Below, one piece after another: positions 1-11,528 of a DNA stretch of 64,000 nt. The number at the start of each line of letters is the position of its first letter. Position 1 is the stretch's first letter. The stretch comes from Bolinopsis microptera (Eukaryota; Ctenophora; Tentaculata; Lobata; Bolinopsidae). Under the pieces are notes generated by a model that worked only from the letters and a program-made list of their open reading frames with translations, did not search any database and was not told the origin of the DNA. A program made the position numbers and the translations under genes. The stretch lies in the NCBI RefSeq assembly GCF_026151205.1, contig NC_087080.1:9905837-9969836 (forward strand), in the 5' to 3' direction.

Positions 1-1590
1 AAGGGTTCGCAAAATCCTTCCAATATTAATGCTAATAAAGCGTTAAGGACCTGATGGTATACATGGTAAACTTTTGAAAAACTGTGCGGTTTGGTCTCGC
101 ATACCCTATATCAATACTTTTTCATTCATGCTACAACATTGGGACTCGACCAAGGAGGCAACTGGGCACATTGTACCATATTCAAGAAAGGGGAATAATC
201 ATGAGGTTTCAAATTATAGGCCAATTTCTCTTACTGCCTTAATCACAAAAGTTTCTTGAACGCAGAATAAGAGATGATTATTGGCACTTTACTAATTGCA
301 GATTCAATGACAAATCAGCATGGTTTTCCGATCTGAAGTCTTGTCAACTAATCTTGTTGACGGTGCGACTAGCCTAGCGCTCTCACTGAATGAAAATATG
401 AGAAAAATAGTAGTCTACTTAGATTTTGCCAAGCATTTGACGCGTTATCCATGATCTTATATTATTTAAGCTAAAGAGCAATTTTGTATTGATGGAGGCT
501 ACTGAAATTCATCACTGATTATCTAAGAGACAGGCAAGCAACAGGTCTTGATAAGTGTCAAGTTCTTCTATGAGATACGCCCAGTCTGGTGTTCCGCAAG
601 GGTCCAATTTTGGGACCATTGCTGTTCATTATGTCAATTGATGATATATCCAGTGGGGAATTTTCACCAGGCACACACTGTCACTGTATGCCGATGATAC
701 TAGATTTGGCGAAATTGTTTCGGAGTCTGATATCCTGCGACGGCAGAAGACATTGATTAACTCCATGACTGTCACTTTCAATAAAATGAATTTCATCCCG
801 ACAAATTAAGCCTCACCGACGCAGGAAGGATACCGAAACTGTTTCCCTCCGTAGTGTCCTACCCAACTCTTGAACTTTGTAACTCCATGGGAAGAATCAC
901 ACTTGGACTATGTTGAGCATGAAAAGGATCGGTGTAATTGTGACATCAAATCACGATTGGAAGACCGTGCTCCCCAAGTCCTTTCTATAGGCAAAACCAA
1001 AAAATAGGCATGGCGAGAAAAAAGTGTTTATATTGTCCAAGACGAAAATCGTCCGTAAGAAGTTCTGTATCTCCCGTTAGTGAGGAGCCTATTTGTGCAT
1101 TGCTCGGTTATAGGAGACCTTCCCAAAATCCCAGATAACTAGCTGGAGGGCCTCCAAAAGCTGCCATTAAGTGGATTCTTCACGAGGAGTATATGAGTTA
1201 TCCACCATCCACATACATTCACAAATGCAGAACAGCTGAAGTTATGCGATTGAAGACCGCTTTGACTTCTTGGATCTCATCTTCGTCTTTAATATTGTGA
1301 AGCAACTTATACCTGTCTTTTTACCTCATATTTGCAACCAATTTCAAGGCCACTCAAGCTCGAAATAGTCACATGGACTCGCTATGTTTTGAAGCTCTTA
1401 TCTCATCTCGACAAGCTCCAACGCATTTGCCAAGAATTTCTTCTATAGACCCACTCTAAGTGAACACATTCCTCTATATATCCGTGAGATGAGAGTATCA
1501 CTGAATTTAAAGTAAACTTTCCACTTACATGTGGGGGAAAATTATCCCGTGGATTCGGACTTCTGACTTGACTATCAATAGAAACAAATC
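1..1590 (+). mobile_element. Decayed LINE (non-LTR retrotransposon) reverse transcriptase
   Basis: Reverse-transcriptase landmarks occur in the expected order on the plus strand, spread over several frames: YRPISLT near 214-237, QHGF near 312-328, an LDFAKxFD-like motif near 408-440, an SGVPQGSILGP-like block near 585-625 and the catalytic YADDT near 686-703. Downstream, GVIVTSN near 930 and an IREM-FK-like tail near 1490-1550 match the C-terminal part of CR1/Jockey-type polymerases. The window opens inside the element, so the endonuclease part is not visible. Many frameshifts and stops show a dead copy. Assignment to a non-LTR RT is solid; the clade is a guess. Confidence 0.8.
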
Positions 1591-1749
1591 CGTAAAATAA
1601 GTTTATTCAAGATTATCGATTCTTGCTGTCTGCATTCACATATTTCTCAATTCATCTCACAGCACAATATTTTTTATGAATTGATTGAATGTGTGTGATT
1701 TTTGTTTATAGAATCTTATTTACAATTTATAAGGCCCTTGCTTGTGCAG

Positions 1750-1873
1750 GAGCTGCAATTGCCCTCAATATCTGTGTTTTGGTGAACCCTCAGGTCCTTT
1801 GGTACATACAATTTGTCCGAACAAGGTCTACTGTGACAAGCCATGCTTAGAGGACAATATTAGATTAAACTAA
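1750..1873 (+). CDS. Candidate terminal exon of a cysteine-rich protein
   Basis: A splice acceptor ending TTGTGCAG at 1749 is followed by a 40-codon open frame that starts SCNCPQYLCFG and stops with TAA at 1871-1873. It carries six cysteines (residues 2, 4, 9, 22, 28 and 32 of the exon), a density typical of small disulfide-bonded extracellular modules. The other two frames are closed. AATAAA-like signals lie downstream near 2058 and 2202. No upstream exon could be assigned and no family is recognised. It could be chance or the end of a secreted protein gene. Confidence 0.28.
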
Positions 1874-2520
1874 TTCATTGTGTAAACTTGGTATGTAATT
1901 GACTAGATTTGAAAGATTTCATAAAAAAAAAATATTGGAGAGCCGGGTGAGACAGGGCGGCCCAGAAAAGGGCTAGAGAATCAGCCAAGAAAACTTCAGT
2001 TTTCAAAAATTTAAGATAATTTATTGTTTTCTCTGGAGAGATGTATCATCATTTTGCAATAAAACTTTCAACAAACTTGTAATTTAAACTTTCAACTAAA
2101 CTTTTCACTGTTCTTGTAACTATAATCGAAGTATAAATGTATAATTATCTAATGTGTAATGTATTTATTGTATAGTGTAATTAAAAAGTGACAATAAATA
2201 CCCAAGAACTTGCCGCAGTTGTCACGCTCATTGATATTCAGAACGAATTTTACCAACAATTAACATCTAATTTCCTGAACGGCAATGTAATTTAATCTGT
2301 CAAAGCCCAAGACGGTCCTATCAGCCCCACCGCGGCTTGTGGGTGGTGTATTGAATGTATTTCTGAATTATCGTACACTAGCGAAGGATTCCAAAAAAAG
2401 TATTTTTTCATTTTGTCCTTCGGAGGTTTCTGATAACTTGGTAGATTAATCTATCTAAAACTTAACTCTTGTTGCATGGAAACTTGAGCCAGTAATCCAA
2501 ATTCAATTAAAATTCATATT
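1874..2520. other. AT-rich DNA, nothing recognised
   Basis: No convincing exon, inverted repeat or known element was seen. AATAAA-type hexamers occur near 2058 and 2202, and a 10-base A run lies near 1923. Confidence 0.5.
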
Positions 2521-2522
2521 TT

Positions 2523-4461
2523 AGATCGTATCATGAAAAAAGGGCCCTTGCTTGTCTGAAATGGTGAGAAAGAACCTGAACGTAACCATAAAGGAGCATC
2601 TGGTCGAGTAAGGACATTCAATAAAAATTTGCGGACAGATTTTTCTCGACAATCGACACCAATCGACAAATTGTTCCACTATGCATTGAGGTAATTTGCA
2701 ATTAGTAATCGTCCAGAGATAAGTCCATGGCAGTAAGTGAGCAGATAATTCATCCAATTTACCCAACAGGAAAATGCTGGAGAAAGAGTTCTCACAAGGA
2801 ACAATCATCGAAGTGAAGGTTACCGGGTAAACCCCTAGTGATTACTTCGATATCAAGCTCAGAAAAATATAGCTACACCTGCAGAAGCACGAAGAGGAAA
2901 CACGCTAATAGTGTTTCAAAGGATATCGTAGAGAGCCAGGTATCTATCCTAAATAGTGTTTATCAGGGTTATTTTTAATCTTAATAATGTGCAGACCAGA
3001 TTGCTTATTGATCACCAGAGAATGTTGGATTAGGTGGGTGAAATAGAATAATGGATTAACTGTTTTGCAGGCTGAATCAAGTTGTTTCGAAATGTCCCCG
3101 ACCTTGAGAACCGATGTGGTAACGAAACGAATAAGAACAACAGAGATAAATCCGCGTTATCAAAAGAAGAACGTCAATACATGAGTGCCTCTACGTGAGT
3201 AAAGAGTAAGAACCGATTGACGCTCTTCATGTTTGCCATTTCAAAGCGAGTGTGATGCTTAGTTTAAATTCAAACTGTTGATATATAACATAGAAGTGGA
3301 ATACCGAACAACATATCATAGTAAAGGCAAGATTCTCATATTGAAATACTTTTTCCAGCGAACACGGGACATCCAATCTTCGTAACATATCTGCGACCTA
3401 TGCTGTAGAAATGTGATATCAAATTAGAATCAGAGAAAGAGGATACAAGCAGTTTGAAGAGTCTATACAGTAAGGTTCTGATCTTAGTCACATACACTAC
3501 TAAATTTAGCACTTAAATCTTATACAGTCTGTCATCACTAAAAATCAGTTTAATTCTCAAGTCTCATTTCAGTTACGTTTCTGAAAAGGATCCAACACCC
3601 AGGCCCTAGACCAAGATGTACTAACCTTTAGACTGGGGTTATGCCCAGACGTCGTCGAACAAAGATACCTGCAAGGTTGTCACAATTCCGGACCAGCAGT
3701 TAGAAGGAAGCTGCACCATGCAACACAGGAAATATCACAGCACTGCAGTTGATTGATTATATGCTAAAATCTGTAAGATTTCAAATATCCCAATACGAAA
3801 TTTACTAAGTATTATACTAAAATTCCCGTATCGATCTCAGGTAAATACTCTCGAGATAGAAGGATTTGACGTGGACCTCAAGGACTGAGGACGCTTTGAA
3901 ACCATCTTTTCAGACATTGGAGTCCTAAAGAGACAAAGCATATGTTGCAGAGTCCTCCAACATCAACATGAGACCAAGAATGATTCCGAGATACAATTGA
4001 TTTTTATGACGCTGGTAAATACAGTCATACCATGAATATATAAGTAGTATATTTCGTATCATTTCAAAGAATTGGTCCTTCAAATTGATTCATACTCATG
4101 TTGTTATAATAATGGTAATTTATTATGTAACTTATTACTAATGTATATTTATTCCTTAGTCTCCTATACCCAATTTCCTCTACAATAAGCCGGGTTCACT
4201 TCGTAAAAGCTATCAAATACAAAATGGCGACGAGTTAAAAAAGAACTAATAACGGGTGGTCACACTTCGATGAGTTATCGGAACAGGTTCCGAGCTATGG
4301 GTAAGCCTTAAAGAAGATCACATTGAGGTGCTACCTTCCGGAGAAACTTTACAACTGAGGAACGGTTTACTTCCTCAGACAAGTTCTATCTGAGTAAAAG
4401 TCGCAGAAATTCCCTTCTGACAGCCGTGCTCGATCGCGTGCGCGCGACAGTGAATTTAATT
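2523..4461 (+). pseudogene. Multi-exon locus with Tudor-like motifs, interrupted by in-frame stops
   Basis: Candidate exons are about 2525-2691, 2772-2936, 3072-3194, 3359-3472, 3571-3776, 3842-4016, 4192-4298 and 4376-4461, mostly bounded by AG/GT. Tudor domains bind methylated arginine or lysine, often in germline RNA pathways. Tudor-like signs are IIEVKVTG then TPSDYFDIKL (near 2800-2865), LDWGYAQT (near 3634) and VDLKD-x-GRFETI (near 3870-3905). Splice phases agree across the first five exons and again from the exon near 4192 to the last; they do not agree at the 3842 exon. About ten in-frame TAA/TAG/TGA codons interrupt it, yet no frameshift is needed inside these exons. It could be a relic damaged mainly by point mutation, or an over-read of chance frames. 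Confidence 0.33.
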
Positions 4462-4504
4462 TAGAAAATGTACTTACTATATTTGATTCGAAACCTAGTA
4501 ATAG

Positions 4505-4936
4505 CGGAGAAGATTGAAGGGGGATTTTGCAATCTGTGCAGCTACACATAACCTGCTTGATAACCCGGACGTTATATTCGGAACATTCAGTTTCTTCAGC
4601 GACAGCATGGAGGCTCTTCTCCATTCGCTGTCAAACCATTATCCCACTTCAACTATGACAATAGACTCCATAAAAGCCTTGAACTCCCTAGGTTTGAAAT
4701 CAAAAAAGAATAACGCTTCACTGGGTAAGAGGCCACACAGGGTTAAGCGGGAAACGAACTCGCGACAGCCTGTCAAAAGAAGCCACCAGTCCTTGGATAG
4801 TGGGGACAGGTACCCCCTTCCGTACTCCAGCTTCAAAGCCAAACTCAAAAGTTGGTCTTTCGCCCAAAGCAAATCATCTTTAGAACATCACCCTCCACTA
4901 ATAAGCTTCAATAAGCTAGTTGTCTCCCTCCCATAA
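4505..4936 (+). CDS. Hypothetical open frame, possible terminal exon
   Basis: An open frame of about 143 codons runs from a possible acceptor (TAGTAATAG, ending 4504) to TAA at 4934-4936, with the first internal ATG at 4607. It is rich in Ser, Lys and Leu (SLGLKSKKNN, KRPHRVKRETN, PYSSFKAKLKSWSF), has no cysteine pattern, signal peptide or membrane segment, and resembles no family I know. AATAAA at 5039-5044 follows 100 bases after the stop, which fits a transcript end. It overlaps no visible repeat. It may be the last exon of a gene related to the locus just upstream, though a phase link could not be shown. Confidence 0.28.
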   Translation, partial: RRRLKGDFAICAATHNLLDNPDVIFGTFSFFSDSMEALLHSLSNHYPTSTMTIDSIKALNSLGLKSKKNNASLGKRPHRVKRETNSRQPVKRSHQSLDSGDRYPLPYSSFKAKLKSWSFAQSKSSLEHHPPLISFNKLVVSLP

Positions 4937-5286
4937 GAAAGATCATTATCCACCATCACAGAAATGACAAACAGCGGACCTTCATAAACTTACCAACATA
5001 CTTTCTAACAGCGCACCTCTATACTCATTTTTGGTTCAAATAAAAAAGAAACCTAATAGATATCTGTCCCGATGCCAACAGAACCAGATGACAATTCCAT
5101 TTTCTTTGTACTTGCCCATTTTTATTCACCTTACGAACGCATACCATGGGTTTCCAGTCTTAAAATTAATGACCTTGTCAAAATAAAATCCTTTAAATTA
5201 TTATCATTCATTAAAAAAAAGCGAAATTTCCTTAGACAATACGTACAATGATTTACATTATTTTTTTTTTTTGGGTGGGTAATGGT

Positions 5287-5314
5287 GGGGGGGGGGGGGG
5301 GGGGGGGGGGGGGG
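5287..5314. repeat. Poly-G tract
   Basis: Twenty-eight consecutive G on the plus strand, preceded at 5261-5272 by a T run. Such tracts form G-quadruplexes and stall polymerases. The proline runs in frames read through it are artefacts. Confidence 0.95.
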
Positions 5315-5739
5315 TGTGGTTTCATACAATAATTTCAGATTGCTAATTCTTGATGGTCCGATTAACTATTTTTACATACCGTAACTACTTATACTTGTAG
5401 CCTTCCGTTTTACAATTTAAGGATTTTTCACTTCACTCAGGAGTACATTACTTAATTCACTTATGATACATGCAATAAATAATTCCATCATTCACTCTTT
5501 TACTCAATGTACTTCTTCTCATTTAAAAAAAATCAAAATAAAAATAAATATCTCTACTACGCTACTCGTACACACGAGAAAACACGTTAGCACCATAAAT
5601 AACACGCTTTAGAAATTATCATCACAGGAAAACAGACACCCTAAAACTTTGAACATAACACGAGGAAACATGACAAAACTGAAACAAGAACCACATTCGA
5701 AGACCGAACATCTGAAAGACTCTGCTACCCAGAATCCAC

Positions 5740-6282
5740 TACTCAGTTATCATCGCTAAATGAGTCGGTTTGGTATCGACGTTACATATTTATTATTTTT
5801 TTTTAAAAAGAAAAAGAGGCAGCATTTAGTTTGTTTTTTTTTTTTTTTTTTTTTTTTCCTTCAAAACATCCAGTACATGTGCAAAAGGTGAGATGAAGCC
5901 GTAGTACGTACATGTACCCCCCCCCCAGCAGTCTACTGGTCGAACTTGCATAGTGGTGGTTCCCTCCAATCGGGGCCGCGCGTTTATATAAAGCGATACA
6001 CGCGCAGACGACTTGCGGAGATTGCACTATGAGGCTCCGTGTAATGTGATATGTATTACTACGGCTTTACAAATTTTGGAAGCAAGGGGTGTAAGGATAT
6101 ATACTGATACTATCGTATATACTAAAAATACTCTAGCCACAATTGTAACGCAAGTTTCACAGAACTCTAATGCTTAATGAACACTCTTGCAGGTTACCAC
6201 CCTATTCACACTCAGACCTGAGTTTAGTCATTTCCCGATACGAGATGGGACGGTTCTATAAACAAACAAACAAACAAACAAA
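5740..6282 (+). repeat. Dispersed retroposon-like repeat with AAAC tail, copy 1
   Basis: Matches 40594-40996 over most of its length (for example ACTAAAAATACTCTAG, and ACACTCAGACCTGAGTTTAG before the tail). Both copies end in (AAAC)n, here at about 6260-6282. A short tandem tail at one end of a dispersed repeat is the mark of SINEs or of LINE 3' ends. No tRNA-like A/B boxes were found. This copy holds about 140 extra bases (poly-T, poly-C and a GC-rich stretch) near 5880-6065 absent from the other. Confidence 0.65.
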
Positions 6283-7339
6283 GAGTGAGGCGCGGCACTC
6301 GCAGGGCAGGGCTTTATTTAATATACCAGAAATTCTTGCGACTTTGTCGTAATCCCTCCAATCTCAATTGGCTAAATATGTATAATCATTATATTATACC
6401 AGGCCTCCCCAGCCAACCGCGAAAACCTGTGAATTCTGCTATTTACATAAAACCCGCTTGAAAACCATGAAGTTCAACTAAAAATTTACCAAAAATTTCC
6501 TCTTGAATTTTTCTTGCCTTCTTTTTGACAATTTTGTCTTCTGAGCAATCCCAACCTTTCCGGGTTATATTATTTCAATCACTAATATCCATTCTCTCTC
6601 TAGAAATGTTATAACCAAGGATGTCAACTCAAAGCATTCCAAGGACGTCTTCAGAGAACAGTAGGTGGAAAGAGGAGTATGAAGGCTGGTTCTAAGACCA
6701 AGCCAAATTGATCAGTTTCTGCTCTATGTTTGGCAGTGCCTGGAAGAAAATTGGCGTTGCAGTTTCAGTATGCAGCCGCTGAACTGAAAAAATTAGACTC
6801 CCTGGCTAGGGCACCAAACATTGAATGAATTTTGGACAGTACAAGACTTCAAAAGAAGACAAATCTATCATTTAGTATTAGTGGAAATCTCAATCTACTA
6901 CGACTACAGAAAAGAACTCGAAGATCATTTGATCTTCCAAAACAGAACATGACACTCCGAGCTGAATTTTAAAAAAAATTTTCAATCCCCCTTGATTGAA
7001 AAATAACTTGACTAAGTTTATTTCAATCACATTCTATTTAAATTCAAATAGACAATGTTAGTTATTGGTTATTCAAAGTGTTTTTAATAACCAAGTACCA
7101 TATTTTTGAAAACACATTTGATCAAAACACCAGTTTTTAAATTCACCTGTCTTTATGAAGTTTTGAGAAAAAAGAATAAAATTAAGCAAGTTTTCGTACT
7201 ACATTTTTGTTAGTTTTTTGTACAAACATACATAGTTCGTCATGAAAACCTTGTAAACCTTGAAAATGGCTATCGTAACTTTGAAAGGGTTTGATACCAA
7301 GAAAACCAACGTCAACAACCTCGATTTTACGAATTTAAG
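6283..7339. other. AT-rich DNA, nothing recognised
   Basis: A stretch near 6600-6960 has moderate coding character (Ser/Lys-rich frames) but no long open frame or matched splice pair. The rest is AT-rich without visible repeats. Confidence 0.4.
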
Positions 7340-9136
7340 ATGGAGGCCTGGTTAGTATACTTGTTCACGATGGGCGACAATCGGTCCGCAGCGACATCAG
7401 TCGAAAGCTTAGTGGGATGTGTCGGACAGATGTCCTGTCGACATGAGTCTTTTTTGCGACATCTCCGAATTTCGGATCATATTGTAATTTTCGGTTCAGC
7501 ATTCGAATTTCACAAGCTCACGGGTATCTCGTGCGAACGTTCTACAGCTGATGTGATTCCCTTGAAAAAAAGAAGGGGGGGGTTCCCCTGATTTTTTTGT
7601 GAAACTTGGTTTCGAGATGCAGTTGACCAACAAACTGAACTAGGACCATGACCGAACTTTTGAGGGGTCCCGACCCCAACCGCCAAACGGTGCCCCCGCG
7701 GGCACCACGCCTATAAATTGGTCCAAATTAGGGCCCAATTTAGCCAATATACCCTGAACCTGCCCAAAATCCCGGGATTTTTTAGGTGCTCTACTTGTAG
7801 CTAGCGGTTTCCTTAACTCGTAAAGAATTTTCATCAAGATTGACAAAAAATGGACTGAGGTATGACAAAAAACCTATGACCATATTTGGGCATACCACCA
7901 AATTTGATCGATTATTGTCCCATTAATTGGTTCAAATAATCAATATTTTTTGAATGAAACCAACTTAATAAGGAAGGGTAAGGGCCTATACTACACATAT
8001 CATATGGATTATCAGCTCAGTACTACCGAATTGGGGGATTCTATTTCAAATAATCGCAAAAAATGAACAAAATTGCCCATGATCCAGTTCGCGATAGTTT
8101 GGCAAAACTGACTGTTCGCTCAAAAACAAGTAGAACTCATAGGGTTTGCAATATTTTTTCATGAAATTTTCAGAATCAACGAAGAATGTCTCCATGACCT
8201 TAATTTGGGGACAGAACAATTTTGATTAGGCCTTTAAAAAAAATTGGCGGCCAAATTCTAAATTTAGCAAGTGCAAATTTTGGAATTTGCCGCCAAATTT
8301 TTTTAAAGGCTAACTCCAAAATCTGTCCAAACCTTAAGGTCATGAGACAATTCACGTGATTTCTGAAAAATTTCATGAAAACATATTGAAACCCCCATTT
8401 GGAGTCAATTGTTTTGAGAGAAGTCAGTTTTGCAAATATCGCGAACTGAGATATGGGCAATTTTGTCTTTTGTTTGCGATTATTTGAACATAGAATCCAC
8501 CATTAGGTAGATACTGACTGATAATCATGAGATAATGTGGTGGGTAGTAGAGGCTTAGCCTTCCATTAAAGTTGGTTTCATTCAAAAATATTTATATTTA
8601 CCAAATTATGGCCAAAACTCGATCAAATTTGGTGCGTAAGCCCAAATATGGTCATATGGTTGTTTGCTCATAACTCATTCATTTTTTGAGTCCAATCTGA
8701 TGAAAATTCATATACGAGTTTAGGGAACCACTAGCTACAAGTAGAGCACCTAAAAATCTGAGATTTTGGTCATGTTCAGGGTATTTGGGCTAAATTGGTC
8801 CTAATTTGGACCAAATATGGGCGTGGCTGCCCCGCGGGCACCGTTTTGGCGTTGGGGTCCGGACGCCACTCAAAAGTTCGGTCACTGGTCCTAGTTTGTT
8901 GGTCAACTGCTAACTCGAAACCAAGTTACCCCAAAAAAATCAGGTGAACCCCCCCCTTAAGATCGATTCCATCGATACGTGTTGAACTAGTTGAGAACAG
9001 GATCGAGCTAGCCGTACCCCTAACAAGCTGTCGATCACATCACAGGACTTATTTCATATAGACAGCAGTATGGAGGAACGCAAAACAAGTCTCGGAAACC
9101 CTGTCCTAAAATGGCTTCAGGGTAACACCGACGGAT
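7340..9136 (+). mobile_element. 5' end fragment of a Mutator-like (Phantom-type) element, split by a foldback
   Basis: 7340-7572 plus 8959-9136 is a second, partial copy of the left end of the element that starts at 9137. It has the same GCGACATC/GACAGATGTC-type terminal repeats (7374-7455), the same leader (CAAGCTCACGGGT) and the same coding start (ATG at 9070, matching ATG 9440). It stops after about 50 coding bases, where the next copy begins. A foldback at 7573-8958 interrupts it. This looks like a tandem, partly deleted duplication. Confidence 0.65.
7573..8958. mobile_element. Foldback element 1 (inverted arms of ~690 bp)
   Basis: The whole interval is one large imperfect palindrome centred near 8270, where TTGGCGG (8244) faces CCGCCAA (8290-8296). 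It starts AAGGGGGGGGTTC and ends with its exact reverse complement at 8958. Both arms contain AGTTGACCAACAAACT / AGTTTGTTGGTCAACT and CGGGCACC-type blocks. There is no coding sequence. Its target is the Mutator-like leader: the neighbouring intact copy reads CCCTTTAAGATC across the site. No clean target duplication could be fixed because the flank is a poly-A/G run. Confidence 0.85.
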
Positions 9137-9439
9137 TGGGCGACATCTGACCGACAGCGACATCTGTCCGAAAGCTGAATTAGGGATTTCGTACAGATGT
9201 CCGCTGTCGGGAAAGGATCGTCTGGCGACATCTGTCAATTTCGGAGTCATATTAATTTCGGTTCACATTCGTATTTCAACAAGCTCACGGGTGATCTCGT
9301 GGCCGTTCTAAAGCAGAGGTGATCCCTTTAAGATCAGATCCATCTATACGTGATTGACTAGTTGAACAATCGTGCTAGCCGTACCCTAACAAGCTGTCGA
9401 ACACATCACAGGACATGAGTACATATAGGAAACAGCAGT

Positions 9440-10372
9440 ATGGAGAGACGCAAACAAGGCTCGGAGAACCCTGTCCTAAATGGCTTCAGATACGTCTTCG
9501 ACAAGCGAAGAGACACACCTCCTACTGGAATGTTCGGATCTCCGAAAGATGCAGAGCCCGCATCCGACGTGGACCAGACAACTGATCCCTCCTACTCCTG
9601 ACCGACACTCACCCTGTCGTCCTTGCTGAACGCGAACTCCACGTCATCAAACAGAACTTGAAAAGAAAGGCTTCTGGTGGAGATCAACCGACGAAATACC
9701 TCGTAATCTGAAGCAGTCGGTGGATTGGGTTACGAATCTAGAGCAAAGCTTGGGCGCCAGCTATGCATCCCTCAACAGAATGGTACAGAGAAGCAGAAAC
9801 TATTTTCAGGGCTAACAACACCGCTTCTAACCTAATGGAATCTGAAACGTGGTGTGCTCTCCCGAGAGTAGCCGGAGCGAAACTACAGTGGAACACTGTC
9901 GACATACCGAAAACGAACCAATGGATCCTGGGACCTGGATGGGACGAACAGACTCGTCGATCTTTCCTTTGGGGGACTCCTAAGAACGCAGAATCATAGT
10001 GGACCGAGCATGGGTAGTCGACGGTACCTCAAATCCGCACCTAATCTGTCATCAGCGCTTCACAGTCCATGCCTCTTTCCCTGACGGCTGGCACCTCCCC
10101 CCTCTCGATGGACTCCTTCCTGGAAAAACGTACGACCCTCTACCGCAACCTGTTTCGAGGAGATAGACACCGGGCTTCTGGGGGCTACCAACCACAATCC
10201 ATCCTCATGGACTACGAGCTCGCCATTCACCAACCAGTTTGCTTCCGTGTGGCCCTCCCTTAACAGACGAGATGGTAACTTCCCACTACAAGAAGGCCCT
10301 CCTGAAGCATGTACAACTTCCGACTACTCAAGAATTTGTAGATGAATACGACAAACTACAGCAACCCTAAGG
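9440..10372 (+). pseudogene. FLYWCH/MULE transposase relic
   Basis: The start MERRKQGSENPVLNGFRYVF is followed, in another frame, by YWxC...C-type FLYWCH residues near 9515-9560. Later fragments include SFLWGTPKNAES (near 9961-9999), a PDGWHLPPL-like stretch near 10079-10105 and PQSILMDYELAIH (about 10192-10230), a hallmark of the MULE DDE core shared with the open gene at 57060. Several frameshifts and stops separate them, and the C-terminal third is missing. In an intact element the protein would bind the terminal repeats through FLYWCH and catalyse cut-and-paste transposition. Confidence 0.7.
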
Positions 10373-10673
10373 ATTTCTTAAAGGGGTTTCATGCCGCCCA
10401 AAAATACCCACCCTTATATTTTTAATATATTGTTTTATGTAACATATAACTAAGATTAGGTCAAAACCGTACCTTTCTATCTGCTTCCTATCCCGAGATA
10501 TTGGAGATCTAATTATGCTCCCCATCCGAGCTTGTGACGTCACGTTTTGCCCACCTTGCTTGGTTAACAATAACACTGCTCCTACACTAATAAATTAGGT
10601 TTTTCTGTTTGTTTCTGACATAAGAGTTAGGTTGAACCCCACTTCCAGGTACAAGAGCTTAGTACCGCGACAA

Positions 10674-10935
10674 TTGACCCCCCCCGAACAATTAGACCAA
10701 CCCGGGGGGGGGGGGGGGGCCCGCCCCCCTCCCCCCCCGACAATTGACGCCCTTATGTAATTACGCCTGGGGTCAATTGTCGCGAATCTAGGGTATAGTA
10801 CACAATTGAACTCCCCCCCGACAATTGACCGGACCTTATGTAATTACACTGGGGTCATGTCCGGAAATCTAGGGCTTAGTACACATTGACCCCCGACAAT
10901 TGACCCCCCATGTAATTACACTGGGACAATTGATC
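10674..10935. repeat. C/G-tract block with repeated GACAATTGAC
   Basis: Several copies of GACAATTGAC and its complement GTCAATTGTC alternate with runs of C and G, including a run of more than ten G near 10705, and with TTATGTAATTAC. One inverted copy, GGGGGGTCAATTGTCG, lies beyond the telomere-like array at 11465-11480, so the array is bracketed by inverted repeats. Confidence 0.75.
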
Positions 10936-11455
10936 GAGATAGGTCCAGGTCCTAGGTCACGGTCCTAGTCAGGGTCCAGGTCAGGGTCAGGGTCAGGGTC
11001 CTGTCAGGGTTAGGGTTAGGGTCAGGGCAGGGTCATGTCAGGGTCAGGTCGGGTCCAGTCAGGTCAGGCAGGGTCATGGGTCAGGTCAGGGTCAGGGTCA
11101 GGGTCAGGGTCAGGTCCCTGGGCAGGTCAGGGCCGGGTCAGGTACGTCAGGGCAGGGTCAGGGTCAGGTCAGGGTCAGGGTCAGGGTCCAGGGTCAGGGT
11201 CCTAGGTCAGGGTCCTGTCAGGGTCAGGGTCCTGGGTCAGGGTTAGGTTTTAGGTCAGGTCAGGGTCAGGGTCAGGGGTAGGGTCCAGGTCAGGGTCAGG
11301 GCTCAGGGTCTTGGTCAGGGTCCTGGTCAGGTTAGGACCTGGTCAGGTTAGGTTTAGGGGTATTGTTAGGGTTTAGGGTTAGACGTAGTGTTAGGGTTAG
11401 GGTTTAGGGTTAGGTTAGGGTGGGATAGGGGTCAGGGTCAGGGTCAGGGTTAGGG
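10936..11455 (+). repeat. Interstitial telomere-like hexamer array (TCAGGG with TTAGGG)
   Basis: About 520 bases of degenerate GGTCAG hexamers, with canonical TTAGGG runs near 11007-11020 and 11340-11420. The G-rich strand is on the plus strand. TTAGGG is the usual animal telomere repeat; TCAGGG is a one-base variant. It lies well inside transposon sequence, so it is interstitial. Copies vary in length by one or two bases, as expected for an old array. Confidence 0.9.
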
Positions 11456-11528
11456 ACACTTGACGGGGGGTCAATTGTCGCCATCCGAGCTTAGCCAGCA
11501 AGGCTAGGTTCAATGATCATGCCAATAC

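Noticed and set aside
5131-5325. Proline-rich minus-strand peptide
   Set aside because: Produced by the 28-base G run.
10936-11455. True chromosome end
   Set aside because: The array is degenerate, bounded by unique and transposon sequence on both sides, and does not run to a terminus.
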